A stretch of DNA of 30,162 nt from Deltaproteobacteria bacterium (GCA_019313505.1 JAFDBA010000013.1:1-30162); one strand, 5' to 3'. Numbered from the stretch's first letter, positions 1-8,634 are shown. A program made the numbers and translations. The notes: generated by a model not told the origin, from the sequence alone.

Positions 1-70
1 TAAGGTCTAAACCATTGAATTTTTCGATTGGAAGGAATAGGCAATAATCATTAATCAAAGGAGTTTCCAA

Positions 71-1243
71 TTGAGCACAAAAAATAAAAAAGTTATGGTC
101 GTAGGAGGAGGAATTGCCGGCCTCACAGCCGCCTGGGAGCTTTCACAATTTAATATCGATGTGGAACTGATTGAAAAGACTCCATTTTTAGGCGGATATG
201 CAATCCAGTACTGCTGCAAGGCTACGGATGAATGCCGGCAGTGTGGGGCCTGCACGGTGGAAGCAATGCTTAAAAACGTGGTTAATGAACCTAAAATTAA
301 GGTTCATCTTGCAACAGAGGTGGGAAAAATTAATAATAGCGGAAGGTTTTCGGTTGATTTAAAAAAGAGTTCTTATAAACCGGATTCAGCGAAAGAAGGG
401 GTTATCAGAGGATCTCCCCTTCATGTGATTGTTGATAAGGAGATCTGCAAAAAAAATCCAGATGTCTGTCCCGAGGATGCGGTTGAACTGGACAAAATAG
501 GTTTTTCCGGTAAGCTCGATGTTGATGCTGTTATTCTCGCAAGCGGCTTTCAGCCCTTTGATGCCGAACAAAAGGGAACGTACGGGTATAAAAAATTTCC
601 AAATGTTGTCACCGGTATGGACCTGGAACGTATTATCAGAGAAAATGCCACTGTTGTAAGACCGTCTGACGGCAAGACTGTCCAAAAGATCGCCTTTATT
701 CAATGTGTGGGAAGCAGGGATGAAAATCTCGGAAATCTGTGGTGCTCACAGGTTTGTTGCCCATATGCTTTGAGGATGGCCGAAAGAATCAAACATAAAA
801 ATACGGATGCGGAAATAACCGTGTTTTATATGGATATCCAGAATGTTGGCAAAGACTATGCCGGATTTTATGAAAAATGTAAAAAAGATTTTCGCTTTAT
901 CAGAAATATACCGGTGGATGTCTTTCCCATGGAAAATGGCTCGCTTTCAATGCGATACATGAACGAAGAGGATGGCCTTTGTATTAATGAGGAGTTTGAT
1001 CTGCTTGTCTTGTCTGTTGGAATAACGCCCGGTCCCGACAATAGCAACATGTCAGACCTTTTTGATGTTGGCCTCAATGAAGATGGGTTTTTTGCCGGCA
1101 TTGATAAGTTGAACAGTACGTCAACTATAAAGGACGGCATTTTTCTTGCCGGAACAGTTGCGGGCCCCAAGGACATAGCGGCTTCTATGGCCCATGCAGG
1201 CCAGGCAGCCAGTGAGGTTATTAAACATTTGGGGGTGAGCTAA
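71..1243 (+). CDS. QmoA/HdrA-like FAD-dependent iron-sulfur oxidoreductase subunit
   Basis: A 390-residue cytoplasmic flavoprotein, close to the usual length of QmoA (about 410) and much shorter than full HdrA. The N-terminus has a dinucleotide-binding fold (VMVVGGGIAGLTAAWEL, with a later GGYA) that binds FAD. A Cys cluster around residues 48-62 (YCC...CRQCGACT) is a likely iron-sulfur site. Further Cys pairs occur near 119-126 and in QCVGSRD...WCSQVCCPYA, which is typical of the HdrA family. The C-terminus (ISVG-like stretch, then GIFLAGTVAGPKDIAASMAHAGQAA) is the second FAD-contact region. The start is TTG, chosen because AAAGGAG lies 7 nt upstream at 57-63. It overlaps the next gene by one base (TAATG), so the two are translationally coupled. 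The exact electron donor and acceptor cannot be read from the sequence. The family assignment is firm; the name QmoA itself is less so. Confidence 0.85.
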   Translation: MSTKNKKVMVVGGGIAGLTAAWELSQFNIDVELIEKTPFLGGYAIQYCCKATDECRQCGACTVEAMLKNVVNEPKIKVHLATEVGKINNSGRFSVDLKKSSYKPDSAKEGVIRGSPLHVIVDKEICKKNPDVCPEDAVELDKIGFSGKLDVDAVILASGFQPFDAEQKGTYGYKKFPNVVTGMDLERIIRENATVVRPSDGKTVQKIAFIQCVGSRDENLGNLWCSQVCCPYALRMAERIKHKNTDAEITVFYMDIQNVGKDYAGFYEKCKKDFRFIRNIPVDVFPMENGSLSMRYMNEEDGLCINEEFDLLVLSVGITPGPDNSNMSDLFDVGLNEDGFFAGIDKLNSTSTIKDGIFLAGTVAGPKDIAASMAHAGQAASEVIKHLGVS

Positions 1244-2901
1244 TGACAGATATGAAAAATACAGATATGGAAGAAATAAATATCGCCACCGATGTGCTGG
1301 TTTTAGGTGGCGGATTAACGGGTATAAAGGCTGCTTCTGAAATTGCTGGTTCAGGGTATAAGGTTATCTTGGTTGAAAAAGACGCTGAATTGGGAAGTAA
1401 GAAAGGACCGGAATTAATTGGTTTAGAAGAAGAGTATAAGGAACTGAAAGATCTCGAGAATAAGATAACGTCGGGCAGTAATGTTGAAATTTTAACTCAA
1501 GCCAGCCTTGTCAGTGCGGCAGGGGTTACGGGAGACTTCACCGCCAGACTATCAAAAGGGAAAGAAGTCATTGAACATAATGTTGGGGCCATTGTGGTTG
1601 CCACCGACTTTGCCATCGGGTCTTTGAATGAAAAATACGGACTTTCCCCGGCAGATAATGTGCTTACGCAAAGCCGAATGGACGAATTGCTGGCTTCTGA
1701 AGCAGATAAAGAAAAACTTGCAAACAAGACCGTAGCTTTCCTTGTCGGCCTTGGCCAGGAGGGGAATCCCCTGGTTTTGGAAAGGGTCCTGAGAAGCACT
1801 CTTGCCATCCAGGAAATAGACGGATGTGATGTTTACATTTATACCGGTGATTTAAAGGTGGCTTCCAATGGACTTGAACGCATGTATAAAGAGAGCCGGG
1901 AGAAAGGAGCCGTTTATTTCAAACTGACCGAAAAACCTGAAATCGTCGAAAATGGCAAGACCATCTCTTTTTTTGATACGGTTGCAAGACGCAATATAGA
2001 AATTTCACCTGATCTAATTGTAGTTGAAGAAGAAATCTGTGCCGATCAATTAAATGAAGGGATTGCCGAAATTCTTAGAATCGATGCCGGTCCGTTGGGG
2101 TTTTTGCAAAATGACAATGTCCATTTTTTTCCGGTTCGATCCAATCGAGATGGAATCTTCGTGGCCGGTTCAACTCGTGAAATTTCAGGCTTGCCGTCAG
2201 CATGGACCGATGTTGAAAATATAGCCCTTGAGATAAGGGATCTTCTTGGCGATGGAAAGAAAATCGTTCCAAAGAATAAGGTGGTTGTCAATGAAGAAAA
2301 GTGCGTTATATGCCTTACATGCTACCGGTGTTGTCCCCACGGGGCTATTTACTGGGGCGATAAGAAGGCCATTATATCCCCTGTGGCTTGCCAGGGATGC
2401 GGTATATGTGCCAGCGAATGTCCTATGGATGCTATCCAGATCGGCGGATTTAATGATGAGGAAATCACCGAAAAGGTCAAAAGCGGTGTTGCATCCGGTA
2501 ACGGAATGCCCCGTATCCTTGCATTTTGTTGTCAGAATTCCGCCTTTGAGGCCGGAGAGATGGCTGATATGTTTAAGATGCAACTTCCCGAAGGCCTTCG
2601 AATGATAAAGGTTCCCTGTGCGGGAAAGATTGATCTCGATTATATATTAAATGCCTTTGTTTCAGGGGCTGATGGTATTATGGTCATGGCCTGTCATCCG
2701 GGAAATTGTAAATCCGAAAACGGAAACACATTTGCACAATGGCGGGTTAATGATGCACACCGGATGTTGGAAGAGGTAGGGCTTGAAAAGGACAGGCTTT
2801 GCTTTGTTGGTACGGCTTCAAACATGGGGAAAGATTTTTCCGACCTTGTTGCTGATATGGAAAAAAGAATAAATGAATTAGGTTTAAGTCCGTTAAAATA
2901 G
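1243..2901 (+). CDS. QmoB-like HdrA/ferredoxin/MvhD fusion subunit
   Basis: A 552-residue electron-transfer protein. Residues 10-340 form an HdrA-like FAD domain (VLVLGGGLTGIKAASEIAGSG; GIFVAGSTREISGLPSAW). Residues about 350-410 hold two 4Fe-4S clusters of ferredoxin type (CVICLTCYRCCP and CQGCGICASECP). Residues about 425-545 form an MvhD-type domain (FCCQNS..., VPCAGK, ACHPGNCKSENGN), which in methanogens and in QmoB passes electrons between a flavin module and an Hdr module. The MvhD FCC motif here is followed by QNS rather than a further Cys, as I recall for QmoB. No selenocysteine codon interrupts the gene. It lies between the QmoA-like and HdrD-like genes with 1 bp overlap and 24 bp spacing, so the three products probably form one soluble complex. 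The function is inferred from domain order. Confidence 0.88.
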   Translation: MTDMKNTDMEEINIATDVLVLGGGLTGIKAASEIAGSGYKVILVEKDAELGSKKGPELIGLEEEYKELKDLENKITSGSNVEILTQASLVSAAGVTGDFTARLSKGKEVIEHNVGAIVVATDFAIGSLNEKYGLSPADNVLTQSRMDELLASEADKEKLANKTVAFLVGLGQEGNPLVLERVLRSTLAIQEIDGCDVYIYTGDLKVASNGLERMYKESREKGAVYFKLTEKPEIVENGKTISFFDTVARRNIEISPDLIVVEEEICADQLNEGIAEILRIDAGPLGFLQNDNVHFFPVRSNRDGIFVAGSTREISGLPSAWTDVENIALEIRDLLGDGKKIVPKNKVVVNEEKCVICLTCYRCCPHGAIYWGDKKAIISPVACQGCGICASECPMDAIQIGGFNDEEITEKVKSGVASGNGMPRILAFCCQNSAFEAGEMADMFKMQLPEGLRMIKVPCAGKIDLDYILNAFVSGADGIMVMACHPGNCKSENGNTFAQWRVNDAHRMLEEVGLEKDRLCFVGTASNMGKDFSDLVADMEKRINELGLSPLK

Positions 2902-2925
2902 ATAGGATATGGAGGATTATCCGAT

Positions 2926-4248
2926 ATGGCTGAAGAAGCAATCAAACTTGGAGGCAAAAGAAAAAGTATTTTTTTAGACAAGGTAAAGGAGATACTCCCG
3001 GATGGGGGGAATCTTAACCTTTGTCTTACATGCGGTGCATGTTCTTCAGGGTGCCCTGCCACGGGTCTGGCAGATATGGATCCAAGAAAATTTCTACGCA
3101 TGGCCGCTCTGGGCATGGACGAAGAGATTACGAAAAGCCCCTGGGTCTGGATGTGCACCGGGTGTCAGCGGTGCGTTTATGTTTGTCCCATGGAAATAAA
3201 TATTCCCCAGCTGGTTTATGAAGCCAGGGCAACCTGGCCCAGGGAAGAGCGTCCAAAGGGGATCTTAGGATCGTGCGATATGGCATTGAGAAATGACAGC
3301 GGCAGCGCCATGGGTACATCTGAGGACGACTTTAAGTTCGTTGTGGAAGACGTCCTTGAAGAGTATCAGGAAGCACAGCCTGAATTTAAAGATATGCAGG
3401 CGCCAATCGACAAGCAGGGGGCTGAGTTCTTTTTGAACCAGAATTCCCGAGAACCTGTGACCGAGCCGGACGAAATGCCGCCTCTTTGGAAGATTCTGCA
3501 CTTGGTAGGGGCAGACTGGACCTACGGGAGTAAAGGCTGGGGCGGAGAAAATTACTGTATGTTCCTGGCGGACAACGAATCCTGGGAACATATTACCAGG
3601 ATCGCAGCCAAACAGGCTGACGACCTTGGGTGTAAAGTTTTTCTCAATACAGAGTGAGGGCACGTAACCTTCTCAGTCCTGGCAGGACTGAAAAAATTCA
3701 ATATCGAGCATAATTTTGTAGTTAAAAACATTTACGAATATTATGCAAAATGGATACGTGAAGGCAAACTCAAGGTCAATTCAGACTGGAATAAAGATTT
3801 GAAAATAAAATTTACGGTTCAGGATCCGTGTCAGATCGTGCGAAAAGGTTTTGGTGATCCAATTGCAGAAGATTTGAGGCTTATTGTCAGATCGGTGGTG
3901 GGCGAAGAAAATTTTATCGATATGACGCCTAACAGGTCGAATAACTATTGCTGTGGCGGTGGAGGCGGTTTTCTCCAGTCAGGATATCCGGATGAACGTC
4001 GTGCTTACGGCAAGCTAAAAGCAGACCAGATCCTGGCCACCAAAGCGGATTACTGTATTGCTCCGTGTCACAATTGCCATGCCCAGATTCACGATTTATC
4101 GGATCAGCGGGATCATGCATGGGGTACGGTACACTTGTGGACTTTAATATGCCTTTCCCTGGGAATTTTAGGGCCGAACGAAAGAGAATACCTGGGAGAT
4201 GATCTCAAGGAACTCAATGTTTTTCATCCGGAGAGTTCATTGTATTAA
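2926..4248 (+). CDS. HdrD/DsrK-like HdrC-HdrB fusion, probable selenoprotein (Sec at residue 244, TGA 3655-3657)
   Basis: I read this as a single 440-residue protein through an in-frame TGA. Residues 33-43 and 77-87 are two HdrC-type 4Fe-4S motifs (CLTCGACSSGCP and CTGCQRCVYVCP). The C-terminal half has two CCG (HdrB) domains. The second is complete: C302, C342-C343, C381 and C384, the motif that binds the noncubane cluster. The first is reduced to Cys211 and N-T-E-(TGA)-G-H. In HdrD/DsrK-type relatives this spot is E-C-G-H, so TGA replaces a conserved Cys. The frame stays open for 196 codons after the TGA. A hairpin fitting the bacterial SECIS rules sits just downstream. GGAGG at 2911-2915 supports the ATG start. 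The subunit would be the disulfide- or thiol-active end of the complex formed with the two upstream genes. The alternative is a recent Cys-to-stop mutation or a sequence error; the hairpin and intact downstream motifs argue against that. Confidence 0.85.
3655..3693 (+). promoter_or_regulatory. Candidate bacterial SECIS element directing UGA decoding
   Basis: Starting 15 nt after the TGA is a perfect 7-bp stem, TCAGTCC (3673-3679) with GGACTGA (3685-3691), closed by the 5-nt loop TGGCA. The gap from the TGA to the loop is 22 nt and the second loop base is G. Both fit the published bSECIS pattern (loop roughly 16-37 nt downstream, small loop, G in the first two loop positions). SelB would bind it. 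The hairpin lies inside coding sequence, as bacterial SECIS elements do. Confidence 0.75.
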
Positions 4249-4270
4249 TAAAGTTTATATTAAAAACCAA

Positions 4271-4303
4271 AAACCCGGTCTGTTATCCAGGCCGGGTTTT
4301 TTT
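4271..4303 (+). terminator. Rho-independent terminator of the Qmo/Hdr-like operon
   Basis: An 11-bp stem, nearly all paired with one G-T wobble, runs from AAACCCGG (4271-4278) to CCGGGTTT (4292-4299) around the loop TTATC, and continues into a T-run ending at 4303. It lies 23 bp after the HdrD-like stop codon and closes the operon. Confidence 0.9.
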
Positions 4304-4454
4304 ATTGTGTGAGTTTGGACATACAACCCCATTTCATGTTCAAACTTCTCGAAACCTGTGTTTGTGAATAGCATCAAACAGAATTATGAAGAGATTCTTC
4401 TGGATTGCAGCCTGATTACGGTGGAATGGCGAGTTTATACGACTGAGATTTTTC

Positions 4455-4850
4455 TTATTTGCTTTTTTCCCCTTTGTAATACTTTCTTACAATTGCCTGA
4501 TAGATATAAACACCCATGATACTGCCGAGTAAGTCCGCCAGAACATCCATAAGATCAGCATTTCTGTAGGGAACAAAATACTGGTGCATTTCATCACTGA
4601 TTCCGTAAAAAGAGGCGAAAAGCACGCTGAGTATCAATATGAGTTTTAAATTATTTTTTATCCGGGTTGTTTTCAAAGCCCTTAAAAAAAAGATGCCGAG
4701 AAGTGCATAGGCAGCAAAATGTAGCACTTTGTCAATATTAGGCCAGTCAGGAATATGGCTAATAGAAGGATGGGATGACTGGATAAAAATCAAAAGGCAG
4801 TAAATGATAATCGGAAACCAGTAAATAAAGAATTTATGTAATCTGCTCAA
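4455..4850 (-). CDS. VanZ-like family membrane protein
   Basis: A 131-residue integral membrane protein with about four hydrophobic segments (near residues 8-25, 45-60, 70-88 and 103-120). The conserved VanZ-family signature is present: DKVLHFAAYALLG (about 41-53) and YGISDEMHQYFVPYRNADLMDVLADLLGS (about 83-111), where D/E/H and the NADLMD box are typical. Family members have no firmly known enzymatic role; the name comes from a teicoplanin-resistance gene, and most members occur outside resistance clusters. It is a stand-alone gene, converging with the redox operon and separated from it by a terminator. Confidence 0.85.
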   Translation of the reverse strand: MSRLHKFFIYWFPIIIYCLLIFIQSSHPSISHIPDWPNIDKVLHFAAYALLGIFFLRALKTTRIKNNLKLILILSVLFASFYGISDEMHQYFVPYRNADLMDVLADLLGSIMGVYIYQAIVRKYYKGEKSK

Positions 4851-4952
4851 CTTTCACCTGAAACCCGACACCCTGATCTAATAATCAATAATCAATTGTT
4901 AATTATTAATTATTAACTGTTGTTTATTAACTATTATTTCCTGAACCCTATT

Positions 4953-5159
4953 CTAAAACCTGGTTGTTGGTCGCCTTTTGCCGAACAAGGCTTCACAAGG
5001 AGCGTTTTTGGTTACATGTTTTTTAAGTTGATTACACCACAGTGACTGAAAGGTGTGGCAACTTCCGTCCAGTGCATCAAGCTTTGCAAAGTCGACGAAC
5101 TCACAGTGCAAGTCACACCATTTGATTTTATGTGTTGTAATACCGGCGTTTTTTTTCAT
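4953..5159 (-). CDS. Small conserved Cys-rich protein of unknown function
   Basis: A 68-residue basic protein starting MKKNAG. It has five Cys: two in WCDLHC, one in GSC, one in WC and one in APC. It also has a basic tail (GKRRPT). The spaced Cys pairs suggest metal binding. An upstream start at 5207 would add 16 hydrophobic residues, but the downstream ATG has AGG just before it and begins where the composition changes. I have the impression that similar short proteins occur in related sulfate reducers, but I cannot confirm that here. It lies downstream of thrS on the same strand, after an inverted repeat. Confidence 0.5.
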   Translation of the reverse strand: MKKNAGITTHKIKWCDLHCEFVDFAKLDALDGSCHTFQSLWCNQLKKHVTKNAPCEALFGKRRPTTRF

Positions 5160-5191
5160 ACCTAACCCGGACAATCCGAAACCAAGAAATA

Positions 5192-5268
5192 TTTGCCACC
5201 AAAGCACAAAGACACGAAGGATTTCATTTTGTTATTCTTTCTTAGTGTCTTGGTGTCTTTGTGGCGAA
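5192..5268. repeat. Imperfect inverted repeat (GCCAC...AAAGACAC arms)
   Basis: Two arms of about 30 bp face each other: TTTGCCACCAAAGCACAAA and onward (5192-5220), and its imperfect complement ending TTTGTGGCGAAAA (5241-5270). The AT-rich centre is about 20 bp. The arms are made of short degenerate units (AAAGACAC). It lies between thrS and the small Cys-rich gene and has no coding content. Confidence 0.65.
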
Positions 5269-5306
5269 AAGAAAAAAGTTAATGCAGGATTTAGATCATA
5301 AGATGA

Positions 5307-7238
5307 TTACGCTTGAAAAATCTCAAGATCAAGCCTTCTTTCCTTTATATGTTCAAGAACTCTGTTTAAAAATTCTTCATGGGTGACTCCGAATTTGACT
5401 TTGCCGTCCAATGTCCTGACGGAAAGACTCCCGGATTCTTTTTCTTTGTTGCCGATTGTCAGGATAAGCGGAATTTTGTTTAGCTGGGCATCTCGAACCT
5501 TTTTGTTCAGGCTTTCAGCCCGGCTGTCGACTTCCGTCCTCAGTCCGGCTTTTTCAAGTTTTATTTTTATATCATTTGCATAGGGTACAAGGTCATCATT
5601 GATGGCAAGAATAACAGTCTGGACCGGGGCCATCCATAATGGGAACTTTCCTGCAAAGTGCTCGGTCAAAATACCAAAGAATCGCTCTATGGAGCCGTAA
5701 ATGACCCTGTGGATCATGATGGGACGCTGCTTTCCATTGTTTTTATCAATATATGAAAGGTTGAATCGTTCGGGCAGCGACATATCAAGCTGGATCGTTC
5801 CGCACTGCCAGGTCCGGCCGAGGGCATCTTTTATATGTATATCTATTTTGGGGCCGTAAAAAGCGCCGTCACCCTCGTTTATTTTATAATCTTTATCGTA
5901 GGTGTTGAGTGCAGACTTTAAACCTTGTGTTGTAATTTCCCACTGCTCATCGGTTCCGATGGACTTTTCAGGACGTGTGGAAAGTTCCAGATGAAATCCT
6001 AAACCAAAGGTGCTGTATATTCGTTCCTCGAGTTTAAGGACTCCCAGAATTTCATCTTCTATCTGATCGGGTGTCATAAAAATATGGGCATCATCCTGAT
6101 GAAATGCCCTGACCCTGAAAAGGCCGGACAAGACACCGCTCAATTCATGTCTGTGAACAAGGCCGATTTCTGCAGCCCGAACCGGCAAATCCTTATAAGA
6201 GTGGGGTTTCATGCCATACAGGAGCATTCCGCCGGGGCAATTCATCGGTTTAATCGCATATTCATCCTCATCGACCATAGATGTATACATATGCTCGCGG
6301 TAATTGTCCCAGTGACCACTTTTTTCCCACAGACTGCGGTTTAACATGATCGGTGTTTTTGTTTCCACATAGCCTGCAGTCCTGTGTTCCTCTCTCCAGT
6401 AATCCAAAAGGGCGTTCCAGATAACCATCCCTTTGGCATGAAAAAAGGCCATCCCCGGTGCCTCATCATGGAAACTGAAAAGATCTTGCGCTATACCTAT
6501 TTTGCGGTGATTTCTTTTTTTGGCCTCTTCAAGAAAATAGAGATATTTATCCAGTTCTTTCTTGGTGAAAAATGCTGTGCCATAGATTCTCTGGAGCTGC
6601 GCCTTTGTCTGATCAGCGCGCCAGTATGCACCTGAAACCTTCATAAGTTTTACGGCTTTGATAAATCCTGTGTGGGGAAGATGCGGGCCCCGGCACAAAT
6701 CCGTGAAATCTCCATGCTCGTAAAATGAAATTGTTCCTTCTTCAAGTTCTGATATCATTTCGAGTTTATACGGCTCGTCATCATAAAATTCCAATGCTTC
6801 AGATTTTGAGACGATTTTCCGTTCAAAGGGCATTTTTGCCTTGATGGTCTTTTTCATTTCGATCTCGATTTTTTCAAAATCGTCTTTGGAGACCGGTTCC
6901 ATATCGATATCGTAATAAAAGCCGTTTTCAACGGCCGGTCCAATGGTTAATTTAGCATCCTTGTAAAGATGTAAGATAGCCTGGGCCATCACATGGGAGG
7001 CGCTGTGGCGGAGGATTTCTATGGCTTCCGGATCTTTGGTTGTGATCAGTCTGATTTGGGAGTCCCGGGCAATTATTGTGTTTAAATCCATAAGATCGGA
7101 ATTAAGCTCCATGGCGATGCAATTACGTGCAAAACCCTCTGAAATACTCTTTGCTACATCCAGACCTGTGGGGCTGCCTTCAAAACTCTTTATATTACCG
7201 TCGGGAAATGTTATGTCTACCATTGTACTATCATCCAT
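5307..7238 (-). CDS. thrS: Threonyl-tRNA synthetase
   Basis: A 643-residue enzyme that charges tRNA-Thr with threonine, of full bacterial length. The order of domains is as expected: a TGS domain (residues 6-65, VDITFPDGN), the editing domain with HSASH (about 93) and the later CRGPH, the class II catalytic core with MNCPGG and the GLFRVRAFHQDDAHIF motif 2 region, motif 3 (GSIERFFGILTEHF), and the C-terminal anticodon-binding domain (about 535-640). The ATG at 7238 is used; an ATG five codons on (7223) is also possible, and neither has a clear ribosome binding site. Translation initiation factor and L35/L20 genes, often found after thrS, are absent here. Confidence 0.98.
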   Translation of the reverse strand: MDDSTMVDITFPDGNIKSFEGSPTGLDVAKSISEGFARNCIAMELNSDLMDLNTIIARDSQIRLITTKDPEAIEILRHSASHVMAQAILHLYKDAKLTIGPAVENGFYYDIDMEPVSKDDFEKIEIEMKKTIKAKMPFERKIVSKSEALEFYDDEPYKLEMISELEEGTISFYEHGDFTDLCRGPHLPHTGFIKAVKLMKVSGAYWRADQTKAQLQRIYGTAFFTKKELDKYLYFLEEAKKRNHRKIGIAQDLFSFHDEAPGMAFFHAKGMVIWNALLDYWREEHRTAGYVETKTPIMLNRSLWEKSGHWDNYREHMYTSMVDEDEYAIKPMNCPGGMLLYGMKPHSYKDLPVRAAEIGLVHRHELSGVLSGLFRVRAFHQDDAHIFMTPDQIEDEILGVLKLEERIYSTFGLGFHLELSTRPEKSIGTDEQWEITTQGLKSALNTYDKDYKINEGDGAFYGPKIDIHIKDALGRTWQCGTIQLDMSLPERFNLSYIDKNNGKQRPIMIHRVIYGSIERFFGILTEHFAGKFPLWMAPVQTVILAINDDLVPYANDIKIKLEKAGLRTEVDSRAESLNKKVRDAQLNKIPLILTIGNKEKESGSLSVRTLDGKVKFGVTHEEFLNRVLEHIKERRLDLEIFQA

Positions 7239-7280
7239 TAAAAAGTTTGAAGTGAACTAAAGTTTAAAGTGAGCTAAAGT

Positions 7281-7303
7281 TGACGGTTTTGCAAAAAGTC
7301 CAA
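7281..7303. repeat. Degenerate end of the TCGTAAAAAG repeat family
   Basis: TGACGGTTTTGCAAAAAGTCCAA resembles the terminal repeat of the adjoining element (GATGGTTTCGTAAAAAGT). It lies just outside that element, suggesting repeated insertion or decay at the same site. Confidence 0.5.
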
Positions 7304-7307
7304 TTTG

Positions 7308-7453
7308 GATGGTTTCGTAAAAAGTTCAAATTCAAGGCGTGCAAGTTTTGTATCATCGGCTATCCGCCGGTCCCGTGGGGAGCGTACTTTTCGTACGTTG
7401 AATGATTACGAAATGCAGCACAACGCAGAAGTTGGGCTTTTTACGAAGCCATC
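7308..7453. mobile_element. MITE-like palindromic element with 22-bp terminal inverted repeats
   Basis: The left end GATGGTTTCGTAAAAAGTTC and the right end, read in reverse as GATGGCTTCGTAAAAAGCCC, match at most positions over 22 bp. The 146-bp body has no credible ORF and contains a small internal palindrome (CGTACTTTTCGTACG, about 7383-7397). It sits between divergent thrS and rnd. Partial copies of the end sequence recur at 7281 and 13182-13229, so it is a dispersed family. No transposase is visible in the window. Confidence 0.75.
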
Positions 7454-7491
7454 AAGTTAGGTGAAATAATCCAGCAGGTCAAGGGAAAATA

Positions 7492-8628
7492 ATGGGAACC
7501 AACTATAAAATAATAGATACAGTAGCCGGACTTGAAAAAGCTGTAAGAACCCTTGAAAAGGGAAAGGCAGTCGCCGTTGACATGGAAGCAGACTCCATGT
7601 ACCATTTTAAAGAAAAGGTTTGTCTGATTCAGATGGCCACAAAAAAATCGTCTATTTTGATTGATCCGCTACATGTTAAAGATTTATCTTCCCTTAAACC
7701 GCTTTTTTCTGATCCTGATATCAAAAAGATTTTTCACGGGGCTGATTATGATGTACGCAGTCTTTTCCGGGATTTTACAATTGAGATAAATAATCTTTTT
7801 GACACCGAGCTTGCATGCAGATTCCTGGGAAACGAGGGGACAGGACTGGAAGCTGTCCTAAAAAAGTACTTGGACATAAGTCTGAATAAAAAATACCAGA
7901 AAAAAGACTGGTCGCAAAGGCCGTTGCCCCGGGAGATGATTGATTATGCTGCAGGGGATGTAATCTATCTTTTCCCTCTGGCGGAAATTTGTGAAAAAGA
8001 GCTTGAAAAAAAAGGCCGTCTGGCCTGGGTGCTTGAAGAATGCGATTCTTTAAGCAAAGTCAGAACGGTTTTATCGAATGAAGGGCCGTTATTTTTAAAA
8101 TTCAAAGGGGGGGGGCGCCTAAAGTCGAGAAGTCTTGCCGTTCTTGAAGCTTTGTTGCAGTTTCGTAAAAGTGTTGCAGAAAAAAAAGATAAGCCGCTAT
8201 TTAAAATTATCGGCAATAATTCAATTATGAAAATTACAACGGAAAAGCCTGTAACTTTACGCCGTTTAAAAGGAATAAAGGCTTTGAGTGGAAAACAGAT
8301 TAATATGTACGGAAATGATTTAATAAAGGTTGTGGCCGGGGCTTTGGAAATACCCGAAAACAAATTTCCTGTTTATCCGCGAAAAAAGGCGCCGGTATTG
8401 TCCTATAAAGTGTTCGGGAGAATAAAAGCCTTAAAATCCTGGAGAGCTTCAAAGGCCAAAGCACTTGAAATAGATCCCGGGATGATTTGCAATAATGTTC
8501 TTGTTACCTCTATTGCGATACAAAATCCCGTGGATAGAAGAGGTGTCGAAGGAATAAAAGAAATGAAAAACTGGCAGAAAAAGGAATTTGGCCAGGAAAT
8601 TATTACTCTTTTAAGAAGTCTGAAATAG
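7492..8628 (+). CDS. rnd: Ribonuclease D-like 3'-5' exonuclease
   Basis: A 378-residue exonuclease of the DEDDy family that trims structured RNA 3' ends such as tRNA precursors. The catalytic residues are visible: D30 and E32 in VAVDMEADS, the HGADYD stretch at 82-87, and Y152 with D156 in DYAAGD. Residues about 205-285 form an HRDC domain (RSLAVLEALLQFRKSVAEKKDKP). The C-terminal 90 residues are basic and probably RNA-binding. The length matches RNase D (about 370-390). The start codon follows the MITE-like element closely and has only a weak purine-rich upstream stretch (AGGTCAAGGGAAAATA). Transcribed alone. Confidence 0.93.
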   Translation: MGTNYKIIDTVAGLEKAVRTLEKGKAVAVDMEADSMYHFKEKVCLIQMATKKSSILIDPLHVKDLSSLKPLFSDPDIKKIFHGADYDVRSLFRDFTIEINNLFDTELACRFLGNEGTGLEAVLKKYLDISLNKKYQKKDWSQRPLPREMIDYAAGDVIYLFPLAEICEKELEKKGRLAWVLEECDSLSKVRTVLSNEGPLFLKFKGGGRLKSRSLAVLEALLQFRKSVAEKKDKPLFKIIGNNSIMKITTEKPVTLRRLKGIKALSGKQINMYGNDLIKVVAGALEIPENKFPVYPRKKAPVLSYKVFGRIKALKSWRASKAKALEIDPGMICNNVLVTSIAIQNPVDRRGVEGIKEMKNWQKKEFGQEIITLLRSLK

Positions 8629-8634
8629 ATTCAT

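Noticed and set aside
2246..2605. A 119-codon ORF in another frame of the QmoB-like gene
   Set aside because: It covers the conserved ferredoxin motifs of the real frame, has no start signal and no recognisable domain.
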